A DNA stretch of 33,967 nucleotides, from NCBI GenBank assembly GCA_011390755.1, contig JAABRU010000068.1:1-33967 (forward strand), read 5' to 3'. Position 1 is the stretch's first letter. Every line of letters begins with the position of its first letter. The notes beneath the pieces are model-generated. The model had not been told where the DNA came from and did not search any database. It worked only from the letters and a program-made list of their open reading frames with translations. The translations under genes and the position numbers were made by a program. The DNA comes from Desulfobacteraceae bacterium. Lineage in GTDB: Bacteria; Desulfobacterota; Desulfobacteria; Desulfobacterales; Desulfococcaceae. This document shows positions 7,661 to 15,454 of this stretch, one piece after another.

Positions 7661-10600
7661 TCACGGTTCCCCGGCAAATACAAATGCCCCCCAAAATAAG
7701 GGATTCGTATGACCGTATCTCTCTTTCACAGTCTGCATCTGCGTGCGCATGGCCTGACGCAATGCCTGACACCGATTCATTTTCCCGATGGTGATATTTT
7801 TGTAAAATTCCAGCATGAGTTCTTTGGTTTCCTGATCCGGAACTGACCACATGCTCATGACAAGGCTTTTGGCTCCGGCCTGGCTGAAGGCACGGCGCAG
7901 ACCGAAAACACCTTCTCCGGTGCGGATTTCCCCCAGCCCTGTTTCACATGCGGACAGTACCGCCATTTCGGTTCCGTGCAGGTTCAGGCCGAGGATTTTT
8001 TCCGCTGTTACCAGCCCTGTAGCGTTTTCCGGACTGTCTGACTTCAATGCCGTATTTGCCCCGGCCAAAGCGATTCCGGAACGCAGCAGCGGATTTTCCA
8101 CCTTGATTCTTTTGACCGGTCTGGGCATTATTTTAACCGGACTGGACATTACAGGCTGAAAATCCTGCTTGACAATCCCTCTGGAAAGGTCGGGAAGTTC
8201 GATTTCCGTATCTTTGAGGAAAAATCCGTGAGTTGCCAGGTGCAGAAATCGAGGGGCTTTTTTCTGCATCAGGATTTTTTCCAAAGCGGTTTTGTCTGTA
8301 TAGACTTCGGCATTTTCTTTGCCCAGCAGGGTCTGAATGGCAGTGACTTCCTCTTTTGTCCATTTCAGCCTTGTGAAATTCAGTTTGTGCAGTTCCAAAT
8401 CCCGGCCTGATGTTTTATCTGAATCCTGCCGGGACAGGGAAAACTGTTGCAGCATGTCATTTCTCCGGTCAGCATCCATATTATAATCCGGATCACCCAT
8501 GAGCAGGGATTTTCCGCTTTGTTCTTTCAGTTCCCCGAATCCCATGATTTCCCTGCCCGATGCCAGGTAATTGAAGGTGTAATCTTCCATCAGATAACGC
8601 TGATCCGGCCCCATAAGGATTTCAAAGGGAATCAGGTTCAGGTTGCCGTCCGGGGAGAGGAAGATTTCCCTGATATTTCCCAGTTCTTTTTTCAGGGGGG
8701 CAAATATCAGGTCATGGGCATTCATTGCCTCTGCGGTTGATTCCGGGCATTTGGGATTTAAAAGAGTTTTGTATGCAGCAATGGCATTGTCAATGGTCTG
8801 TGCATCACCGAGGTCAATCAGGCTGACATTGTCTGCCTTGCCGGATGGGAGAATAAAAGCAAGATAATGGGGCGGCTGCCATTGTTCTTCTTGTTTTTTT
8901 GTGTTGAAGTTGAACAGGTTAATCTTTGCAAATTCGATTAATGCTGTATTCTGCGGGAGTTTTTGCGCCACTTTTTCACAGTCTGCTTTGGCAATTTTCT
9001 GTTTTACCGCATAGGCATGGCTGATTCTGCTGAGTTTTGCCTGCAATTCCTCAATTTTTTCATCCAGAATTTTCAGATTCCGTTGGTATATTTCAGGTTC
9101 ATGGTTTCCGGGGCCTGCAAAGGTGAGGTTGGAAAGCCGTGACCGGCATCGGGAGAGTTCCTGAAAGGTGGCAACCGCTTCCGGATCATCGGAATACAGC
9201 ATGGCTTCCTGGTAGCGTTTCTGTGCTTCCAGAATGATTCCTTTGCGGCGGAGCCAGAAATCAAGGGTTTGTTTTCTGACGGATTGCTGTTGTGAGAAAT
9301 GCTGAATGACAAAACTGAATAATACTTCCAGAAAATGATTTTTTGATGCAATAAATTTCATCTTCTGATCATCAGAAGTAAATCCCATTATCTGTTTGAC
9401 AATTTTTTCAACCGACTTTTGTGTATTGATTAAATGCGTTAAAGCCATATCATACTTATTTTGAGCTAAGTTCACAAATGCCATACCAAGATGATATGAT
9501 AATGGTATATCCAAGATGGTTTTTCTATATTTTTTAATCATTTCAAATGCTTTATGACAGAACAAATCCGCTTGTGCATAATCCCCGATTTCAAAATAAT
9601 ATCCTGATATGTCAAAAATGATTCCTGCCACAACCGGGTGTTTCTGACCAAATATTTTTTCTCTTATTTGCAAGGCTTTGATATAAAAAGATTCTGCATT
9701 CTCATACTCACCGAGTTCTTTATAAATATCAGCCAGATTACTGAAAGTTGTAGCTACAACCGGATGCTCAGTGCCGAATATTTTTTCTCTTATTTGCAAG
9801 GCTCTGATATAACAAGATTCGGCTTGTTGATAATTTTCGTTCGTATAATACATATTCGCCAGTTCACTGAGACTTGCAGCTACGACCGAATGCTCGCCAC
9901 CAAATATTTTTTCTCTAATTTGCAATGCTTTGATATAAAACGATTCTGCATTCTCATACTCACCGAGTTCTGTATAAATATCAGCCATATTGCTGAAACT
10001 TGCAGCTACATCCGGATGCTCTGTGCCAAATATTTTTTCTCTTATCTGCAATGATTTTGTATAAAAAAACTCTGCTTTTTCATAATCGCCGAGCGTATAA
10101 TAAAAATGTGCTATGGTATCTTGGTATGAAGCCATATCTGGATGTACCGGGCCAAATAACTGTTCAGTAATCTGCAATGTTTTGTTATAAAGAGATTCTG
10201 CTTTTTCATATTCATCAAGGTTTTCATAAAAAACTGCCAGACTGAGCAAATCTAATGCCACGTTAGGATGTACAGAACCAAAAACTTTCTCTCTTATCTG
10301 CAATGCTCTTTTGAGAAACAATTCTGCTTTGTCATACTCACCAAGTGTTTCATATAGATCAGATAGGCTGCTTAGACTTGAGGCCACATCAGGATGCTCC
10401 GCTCCAAAAACTTTCTCTCTTATCTGCAATGCTCTATTGAGAAACAATTCTGCTTTGTCATACTTACCAAGTGTTTTATATAGATATGATAGGCTGCTTA
10501 GACTTGAAGCCACATCAGGATGCTCCGCTCCAAAAACTTTCTCTCTTATCTGCAATGCTCTTTTGAGAAACAATTCTGCTTTTTCATAATCACCAAGTGT

Positions 10601-12172
10601 TTCATAAAGATTCGCCATATGGCACAATACGGTTTGAATATCAGAGTCTTGGAGACTATAAGCATCCTCATGTATCTGCAATGCACTTTTATAAAACGAT
10701 TTCGCCTTATCATAATCCCCAAGATATTCATAAAGAACCGCCATATTGCTTAGACTGGAAGCCACATTTGGATGAGTATGTCCAAAAATTTTTTCTTTTA
10801 TATGTAATGCTCTCATAAAAAATGATTCTGATTTTTTATAATAACCTAGTGTTATATATAAACTGGCAATACAATTCATGCTAAAAGCTACAATCGGATG
10901 TTCCAATCCGAATGCTTTCTCTCTTATTTCCAATGATCTTTTGTAAAAATATTCGGCTTTACGATAATTGCCCAAATCCGCATAAATCTTTGCTAAACCA
11001 TCTAACGGTTTTGATACATAAGGATTTTGAGAGCCTAATGTTTTTTCCATTATTGCCAGTGCTTTTTGATAAAGTAATTCAGCCTTGCCATAATTACCTG
11101 TAATGGTATAAAGACCTGCAAGATCATCCAGATCGGTTGCTATTCGAGGATGTTCCATACCAAATACTTTTTCCCGTATAGCTATTGCTCTTTCATAAAA
11201 CTGTTCAGCATGAAAATAATCTCCAATACTTTCATAAATCTCTGCCAAAATACTCATACTGTATGCTATATTCGGATGGTCCTGCCCTAAAGTCCTTTCT
11301 CTTATACTTAATGATTTCTTGCATAAATGCATAGCTTCATCAAATTTTCTTTTACTATGATATAAAATGCTTATATTGCATAATATATGAGCTACATTAG
11401 GGTGATTGCAACCATAAATCTGTTCATATATTTTAAGAGATTTTCTGCATAGAATTTCGGCCTGATCTAAATCTCCAAGAATATAATAATAACCTGCATA
11501 ATTATCCAGAATATCAGCAGCAATATCAGGATATTTTAATTCAAAATTTCCCCCTGATATTTCAATGGCTTTTTTGTGTAACGGTTCTGCCTGAACCGGA
11601 TTACCTTTCTTTTCATAAAGATTTGCCAATTGTGACAAAGATGCTGCATAATCCGGATGATCATCTGTTAAAGTAGTTTTTGCAATATGTAATGAATTTT
11701 CAAGATATAACTCTGCTTGTGTATAGTTAGCTTTGATAATACATACGGAACCAAGATTTCTTAATATCGGACATAATTTTTCACTATTGTGTCCATAATG
11801 ATTTTTAATTAAATTTAAAGCTGTTACAGAATATTCTTCTGCTTTTTCATAAAATCCCAAAGCCTTATAAATTTCACCAATACAGTTGAATAGTTCGGCT
11901 GTGTCAGGATGGTTTTGACCTAGTATTTTTTCACTTATGTTTAAAGATTCAAAATATTGGATTTCCGCATTGCTGTATCTGCCTGCTTTGTAGCACGTTT
12001 TTCCCAGTTCGAGATATGTATCTGAAATAATCAAATGCTCGGAACCAAAATGACGTATTTTTAATTCAAGCAGCTTTTCACCCAGTTCAAGAGCCTCATC
12101 AAGACGATATTTCTCTTTCAAATCAGCAAACTCTTTTTCCAGTTTTTCAATTTCTTTTTCGATATTTTTCAT
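7661..12172 (-). CDS. Giant TPR-CHAT caspase-like protease
   Basis: A 1503-aa protein. Residues ~1-900 form about twenty 42-aa kinesin-light-chain-type TPRs (consensus FGxEHPxVAxxLxxLAxLYxxxGxYxxAE), and ~900-1120 is a helical linker. The C-terminal ~380 residues are a CHAT (caspase HetF-associated with TPRs) peptidase. The catalytic dyad is visible: His1315 in HLATHGFF and Cys1409 in VLSACETGLG, followed by the family motif GEGVFGLRRAFSQAGA and the terminal NPLFWGAFVFAGEP. CHAT proteases cut partner proteins after a TPR-sensed signal; Csx29 of type III-E CRISPR and cyanobacterial HetF are examples. No signal peptide is seen, so a cytoplasmic location is expected. The TPR half is clearly more AT-rich than the CHAT half. 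Upstream on the same strand lie a sigma factor and a candidate anti-sigma protein. The substrate is unknown. Confidence 0.92.
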   Translation of the reverse strand: MKNIEKEIEKLEKEFADLKEKYRLDEALELGEKLLELKIRHFGSEHLIISDTYLELGKTCYKAGRYSNAEIQYFESLNISEKILGQNHPDTAELFNCIGEIYKALGFYEKAEEYSVTALNLIKNHYGHNSEKLCPILRNLGSVCIIKANYTQAELYLENSLHIAKTTLTDDHPDYAASLSQLANLYEKKGNPVQAEPLHKKAIEISGGNFELKYPDIAADILDNYAGYYYILGDLDQAEILCRKSLKIYEQIYGCNHPNVAHILCNISILYHSKRKFDEAMHLCKKSLSIRERTLGQDHPNIAYSMSILAEIYESIGDYFHAEQFYERAIAIREKVFGMEHPRIATDLDDLAGLYTITGNYGKAELLYQKALAIMEKTLGSQNPYVSKPLDGLAKIYADLGNYRKAEYFYKRSLEIREKAFGLEHPIVAFSMNCIASLYITLGYYKKSESFFMRALHIKEKIFGHTHPNVASSLSNMAVLYEYLGDYDKAKSFYKSALQIHEDAYSLQDSDIQTVLCHMANLYETLGDYEKAELFLKRALQIREKVFGAEHPDVASSLSSLSYLYKTLGKYDKAELFLNRALQIREKVFGAEHPDVASSLSSLSDLYETLGEYDKAELFLKRALQIREKVFGSVHPNVALDLLSLAVFYENLDEYEKAESLYNKTLQITEQLFGPVHPDMASYQDTIAHFYYTLGDYEKAEFFYTKSLQIREKIFGTEHPDVAASFSNMADIYTELGEYENAESFYIKALQIREKIFGGEHSVVAASLSELANMYYTNENYQQAESCYIRALQIREKIFGTEHPVVATTFSNLADIYKELGEYENAESFYIKALQIREKIFGQKHPVVAGIIFDISGYYFEIGDYAQADLFCHKAFEMIKKYRKTILDIPLSYHLGMAFVNLAQNKYDMALTHLINTQKSVEKIVKQIMGFTSDDQKMKFIASKNHFLEVLFSFVIQHFSQQQSVRKQTLDFWLRRKGIILEAQKRYQEAMLYSDDPEAVATFQELSRCRSRLSNLTFAGPGNHEPEIYQRNLKILDEKIEELQAKLSRISHAYAVKQKIAKADCEKVAQKLPQNTALIEFAKINLFNFNTKKQEEQWQPPHYLAFILPSGKADNVSLIDLGDAQTIDNAIAAYKTLLNPKCPESTAEAMNAHDLIFAPLKKELGNIREIFLSPDGNLNLIPFEILMGPDQRYLMEDYTFNYLASGREIMGFGELKEQSGKSLLMGDPDYNMDADRRNDMLQQFSLSRQDSDKTSGRDLELHKLNFTRLKWTKEEVTAIQTLLGKENAEVYTDKTALEKILMQKKAPRFLHLATHGFFLKDTEIELPDLSRGIVKQDFQPVMSSPVKIMPRPVKRIKVENPLLRSGIALAGANTALKSDSPENATGLVTAEKILGLNLHGTEMAVLSACETGLGEIRTGEGVFGLRRAFSQAGAKSLVMSMWSVPDQETKELMLEFYKNITIGKMNRCQALRQAMRTQMQTVKERYGHTNPLFWGAFVFAGEP
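10275..10640 (-). repeat. Near-identical tandem 126-bp repeats inside the TPR-CHAT gene
   Basis: Three consecutive 42-codon units share long identical runs such as CTTTCTCTCTTATCTGCAAT, with only scattered changes, whereas the other TPRs of the gene have diverged in DNA sequence. This indicates recent expansion, and the number of units may vary between strains. Confidence 0.8.
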
Positions 12173-12251
12173 GATGGCAGGCAGGCCCCTTGCTGTATTG
12201 TGAACAGCAGATTTTCAATCCCCAAAAAAGCGGGGTGGCAGGGTTCAGGAG

Positions 12252-12500
12252 TTATGCACAAATCCGTATTCCCTCTTTGCCGGTTTCCATGGCAACAGGT
12301 AATATTTGCATGAATTTATGTGAAAAACGTTTTTCAAAATCCATGATTGTCAGACCGATGATGTTATGATCGTTTTCATCTCTCCTGACAAAAATGCCGT
12401 CTTCTGTTTCCTCATCAATCCCAAACCGGGGCGTACCGAAACTCATATATAACACATCGGATTCTTTATCATAAGAGAGTGCTATCAGATTCTTTTCCAT
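12252..12500 (-). CDS. DUF2283 family small protein
   Basis: An 82-aa protein with the DUF2283 pattern: ALSYDKESDVLYMSFG near the N-terminus, then a DGIFVRRDE segment and IIGLTIMDFEKRF. Members are small soluble proteins often encoded beside toxin-like genes, and an antitoxin role is commonly suspected. AGGAGA lies 7 bases before the ATG. The start overlaps the end of the PBECR/RelE-like gene by 16 bases, so the two are translationally coupled. Its presence between the HC2-finger gene and the CHAT gene suggests a small inserted toxin-antitoxin cassette. Confidence 0.75.
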   Translation of the reverse strand: MEKNLIALSYDKESDVLYMSFGTPRFGIDEETEDGIFVRRDENDHNIIGLTIMDFEKRFSHKFMQILPVAMETGKEGIRICA

Positions 12501-12775
12501 ATTATATCTCCTTTTTTGATTTTATCGGTTGTCAGAGCGGTTTTTATTCGCATCTCACTCATTTCTGTAACTACAACTTTATAATATTTATCCATTTTTC
12601 TGTAATAGAGCATACTATGGAAATCCCATCCGCTTCTTACAATCACCTCCGGCATATCCAATACTTTTAAAATAATTTCATGTGTGATTTCAGGATGATA
12701 AATTTTAATATGCTCCCATACCGATTCAGACAGGGAAATTTCCTTTCCGAAACAATCCTGAAATATTGTATCCAC
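12485..12775 (-). CDS. PBECR/RelE-like small protein, probable toxin
   Basis: A 96-aa protein starting at a GTG. It shows the pattern FGKEISLSESVWEHIKIYHPEI, then VIVRS, YYRKMDKYYKVVVTEM and TDKIKKGDIIWK, which I recognise as the small putative nuclease group (PBECR or DUF4258-like, related to the RelE/barnase folds) usually paired with DUF2283. The conserved His in the WEHI motif and the Arg/Tyr-Lys positions are plausible active-site residues, but activity is inferred. The start lies 2 bases after the stop of the 30-codon ORF upstream and no separate Shine-Dalgarno is seen, so translation is probably coupled to it. Confidence 0.65.
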   Translation of the reverse strand: MDTIFQDCFGKEISLSESVWEHIKIYHPEITHEIILKVLDMPEVIVRSGWDFHSMLYYRKMDKYYKVVVTEMSEMRIKTALTTDKIKKGDIIWKRI

Positions 12776-12777
12776 AG

Positions 12778-12870
12778 TCAGTTATCCCTTCTGTTGTATA
12801 ATCTCATGTTCTCAGGCAGCACAATAATACTCCTGTCTTTGACTACTGCCTCAAAATTATATACTCTCAT
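12778..12870 (-). CDS. Very short ORF (30 aa), possible truncated antitoxin
   Basis: A frame from ATG 12870 to TGA 12778 encodes MRVYNFEAVVKDRSIIVLPE plus ten more residues. A strong Shine-Dalgarno (GAGAGGAGAG) sits 5 bases upstream, better than that of many larger genes here. The sequence resembles the N-terminus of small DUF2281-like or AbrB-like antitoxins, which normally run to 60-80 aa, so this may be a truncated antitoxin or a leader peptide. Its stop lies 2 bases before the GTG of the PBECR/RelE-like gene, so it probably controls its translation. Confidence 0.45.
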   Translation of the reverse strand: MRVYNFEAVVKDRSIIVLPENMRLYNRRDN

Positions 12871-12905
12871 ACTGCTCTCCTCTCAGAACAATCATCTGCT
12901 GTAAA

Positions 12906-12951
12906 AAAATCCTGAAAATCCCTTAATCCTGTGAATCCCGGTTCAGACAAT
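12906..12951. repeat. Gene-end dispersed repeat, longer copy
   Basis: On the minus strand it reads TTGTCTGAACCGGGATTCAC, then AGGATTAAGGGATTTTCAGG. The core recurs at 2054-2079. It starts 2-3 bases after the stop codon of the YgiT-type gene. Confidence 0.6.
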
Positions 12952-12952
12952 G

Positions 12953-13201
12953 TTAAGCAGCAAAACGCATCACTTCCAGTTCATAATCTGTCTTTTCAAT
13001 TTTTCGGATTATGGCGTCAATACTTTCCATAACACTGTCACTGAGCATAATTTCACCGCAGGATTCGCAGACAAATGCAGGGGTATGTTTGACAATCAGA
13101 ATTTTATGAATATCAAGTTTGAAGGGAAGATCAGTAATCTGTTCTTCCATCTGCTCACTGCCGCAACGATGACAAATCATTTTAATTGTTTGCATATTCA
13201 T
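12953..13201 (-). CDS. YgiT-type (MqsA-like) zinc finger protein
   Basis: An 82-aa protein with two CxxC pairs (CHRCG near residue 10 and CESCGE near 45) in the YgiT-type layout, then MLSDSVMESIDAIIRKIEK. This matches the zinc-binding N-terminal domain of MqsA-like antitoxins, which usually sit beside a DUF4258 toxin. No such toxin is next to it; its nearest neighbours are the HC2-finger protein upstream (21-base gap) and the small toxin-like cassette downstream. ATGs at 13201 and 13195 are both possible starts and neither has a good Shine-Dalgarno. It may be an orphan antitoxin or part of the sigma operon. Confidence 0.7.
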   Translation of the reverse strand: MNMQTIKMICHRCGSEQMEEQITDLPFKLDIHKILIVKHTPAFVCESCGEIMLSDSVMESIDAIIRKIEKTDYELEVMRFAA

Positions 13202-13222
13202 TTGGAACTACCGGATTATGTT

Positions 13223-14680
13223 TTACTCATGCTGAAAAGAAATTATGTTTACAGCAATATCTGAAAACAGTGTTTGTATTTCGGTATTCTGCTGATATGC
13301 CAGTTTTATCTGTTTAATGCGTTCCTCCGGATTTTCAATCGGAAATGCCGATGTGAGCATGAGAATGCTTTCATCCCCGGTATTGTCATCCAGTTGAAAG
13401 GGGCCGAGTTTCTGGCTTTCCTTAGATGCGGTTTTTCCCTCAAACAGTCTGACAATTTCCCCTGCACTGTCCCTAAACAGAAGATACACATAAGAATCCT
13501 GATCCGCTCTGAAAGTGATTGAAAACCGATCTCCTGAATGCAGAACATCCCGGTTTTTGACCGGTATTTCTTCATGGGAACTTCCGCCTCTGACAGTCAT
13601 TGATGCCAATGAAGGTTCCCATTGAAACAGTTCCAGTGTGGCAGAAAGCGTGTGTTCCATTATTGTTTTTGCCTTTTGGGAAAGGGAAGACAGGGTATCT
13701 GCTGCTATTTTTTCAAAAACCGGCTTTCTCTGAATCGCTGCGGCCAGCACCGGCATCACCTCTGCTTTTTCCATATCCGGAGTCTCCCTGTCCGCTTCCC
13801 GCAAATCCATAACCAAATTCAGGCAGTTGTGACATTCACTCAGATGACTGCGAATTCTGGGATTGTTTTCCGCAGTCAGTTCATCAAAGGCATAGGCGAT
13901 GAGTTCTTCGGGATCAGGGCATTTTTCCGGTATATCCGGAGAATTTTTATATGCCTGAAAGAGCGTTTCTGCGGTTTCAGGGGAGATTCCGGGTTCCGGC
14001 ACATTGTCCTCATCCGGAATTTCCGTAAACCACCAATCTTCGGGATTGTATTCCCTTTCTCTTACAGCGGCTGTTATATCCTGAATTGCATGGAAATATC
14101 CGAAATACTGCCTGAATTTATTCTCCGCTGATTTCATGGCATCAGTGAAAGACTGGGCATTCACGGCATTTCGGAAAACCGGATTTTCCAGTTCCTTTCT
14201 GCACAGATTCAGTTCCTGAAAATCCAGCAGAAAATCATGCGCTGTCTCCCGGAGATCATCTTCCACCCACTGCTCATCTTCCGTCAGCCAGCCCTGCTGC
14301 ACAAGGCTGCGGATTTGCTGCAAAGACTGTAGCAGATTTTCTGCCCGTTTTTTCAGTTCTTTGCTGACAATCTTTTCCATCAGCTCCGCATCTGAGGCAG
14401 AAATTTCCCCCAGGATTTTCTCCCCTTTCTGAAACAGGTTTTCCATCTGTTCGGCATAGGGCAGATATTCCTCCGGAAGTTCAGCATTATCCATTATCTG
14501 CAAAGCCCTTGCGGTTCTTGCCCGGCAACTGAGAATCATCATCAGAAGATAATCCGGCGGATATCCTTCCGAAGATTCAGGCCAGTCTTTCACTGCACGG
14601 ACAAATGTGCTGACATCCTCTGTGGCCTGTGCAAACATGTCTTCCCATGAAAGATTGTATGTGTATTCTGCGCTTATCAT
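13223..14680 (-). CDS. Candidate anti-sigma protein: helical domain, HC2 zinc finger, DUF4384-like C-terminus
   Basis: A 485-aa protein with three parts. Residues 1-240 are mostly helical, with Trp- and Glu-rich stretches. Around 254-290 lies a zf-HC2/ZAS-type finger: C254, H279, C283 and C286, that is H-x3-C-x2-C after PEELIAYAFDELT, the hallmark of anti-sigma factors. Residues ~375-485 (VLHSGDRFSITFRADQDSYV ... GEIVRLFEG) resemble DUF4384, a beta-rich domain often linked to proteases and sigma genes. No transmembrane segment is visible, so it would be a soluble regulator. The start overlaps the previous gene by 4 bases (ATGA) and the sigma factor gene lies two genes upstream. The role as sigma inhibitor and possible CHAT substrate is inference. 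Confidence 0.72.
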   Translation of the reverse strand: MISAEYTYNLSWEDMFAQATEDVSTFVRAVKDWPESSEGYPPDYLLMMILSCRARTARALQIMDNAELPEEYLPYAEQMENLFQKGEKILGEISASDAELMEKIVSKELKKRAENLLQSLQQIRSLVQQGWLTEDEQWVEDDLRETAHDFLLDFQELNLCRKELENPVFRNAVNAQSFTDAMKSAENKFRQYFGYFHAIQDITAAVREREYNPEDWWFTEIPDEDNVPEPGISPETAETLFQAYKNSPDIPEKCPDPEELIAYAFDELTAENNPRIRSHLSECHNCLNLVMDLREADRETPDMEKAEVMPVLAAAIQRKPVFEKIAADTLSSLSQKAKTIMEHTLSATLELFQWEPSLASMTVRGGSSHEEIPVKNRDVLHSGDRFSITFRADQDSYVYLLFRDSAGEIVRLFEGKTASKESQKLGPFQLDDNTGDESILMLTSAFPIENPEERIKQIKLAYQQNTEIQTLFSDIAVNIISFQHE

Positions 14681-15369
14681 AATTCTTCACCCATTTTTTT
14701 CAGAGCTTCTCTCCAGTCCCCTTTTACTGTTTTGGACGGTTGAAAGGGGACAAATCCCCACTGAACAGGATTGCACCAGTGGATGCTGTTTGTTTTGGCT
14801 TCGTTGGCAATTTTTTCCCGCTGTTTTTTCAGCATTTCACTGAAAGTAATTCCTGCATTTGCAGTATAAACGGTCATCAGGTTATAGACAGCATCGTCAT
14901 TATCCAGCAGGGCGGATTTCGTAATAACAGGTTTATCCGGCATAGTCAGGAACAAACTGTTATTTATTTTTTTTGAATGAAAACAGGCATAACGGGGTCT
15001 GGTACAGCCTTCTTCCAGTACCTTCCGGATAATCCGCAGGTACTCATTTTCCAGTTTTACCACGCAGACATTGCATTTCTGAGACAAAGCACATCCTTTG
15101 CATGGTGGTTTGAGCATTTTTGCTGTAAAATACCGGCAAGCGATATTCTGCAAATCTGCAATGCTCCGGTCAATGATTTCTGTATCTGCTTCCAGTTTTT
15201 CGGTCCAGTAAGGTTCTTTTTTGTTTGCCAGATGTTTCACCGCATGACTTCTGAGTTTGGCATATTGATGGAACAATGTGATTTTCAGAACTTCTTCCCC
15301 TTTTCCGGGGCATTCCCCATTGCATTTCTGCATCGGTATTTCATGAAAGCGTTTGTATTTCTTCGCCAT
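14677..15369 (-). CDS. Cys-rich protein of unknown function in the sigma operon
   Basis: A 230-aa protein I do not recognise. It is basic and soluble, with nine cysteines in the first ~130 residues: C16-x3-C20, C78, then a tight C90-x2-C93-x5-C99-x2-C102 cluster and C122/C129. This spacing could hold a metal or Fe-S cluster. The C-terminal ~80 residues contain no cysteine except one in HWCNPVQWGFVPF. A good Shine-Dalgarno (GGAGAGGA) precedes the ATG. It lies 85 bases downstream of the sigma gene and overlaps the HC2-finger gene by 4 bases, so all three are probably one transcript. A sensory or adaptor role is suggested by position only. Confidence 0.7.
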   Translation of the reverse strand: MAKKYKRFHEIPMQKCNGECPGKGEEVLKITLFHQYAKLRSHAVKHLANKKEPYWTEKLEADTEIIDRSIADLQNIACRYFTAKMLKPPCKGCALSQKCNVCVVKLENEYLRIIRKVLEEGCTRPRYACFHSKKINNSLFLTMPDKPVITKSALLDNDDAVYNLMTVYTANAGITFSEMLKKQREKIANEAKTNSIHWCNPVQWGFVPFQPSKTVKGDWREALKKMGEEL

Positions 15370-15454
15370 TTTTCATCCTCTCCGCAAAGCAGAGGTGCAT
15401 GAACATGGCCCCTGCGTATAGGTCGTATGAAGTCCGGAAAAAGTGACATGCTTT

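Noticed and set aside
12218-12236. Terminator before the TPR-CHAT gene
   Set aside because: CCCC/GGGG pairing exists on the minus strand, but the T-run is in the loop rather than after the stem.
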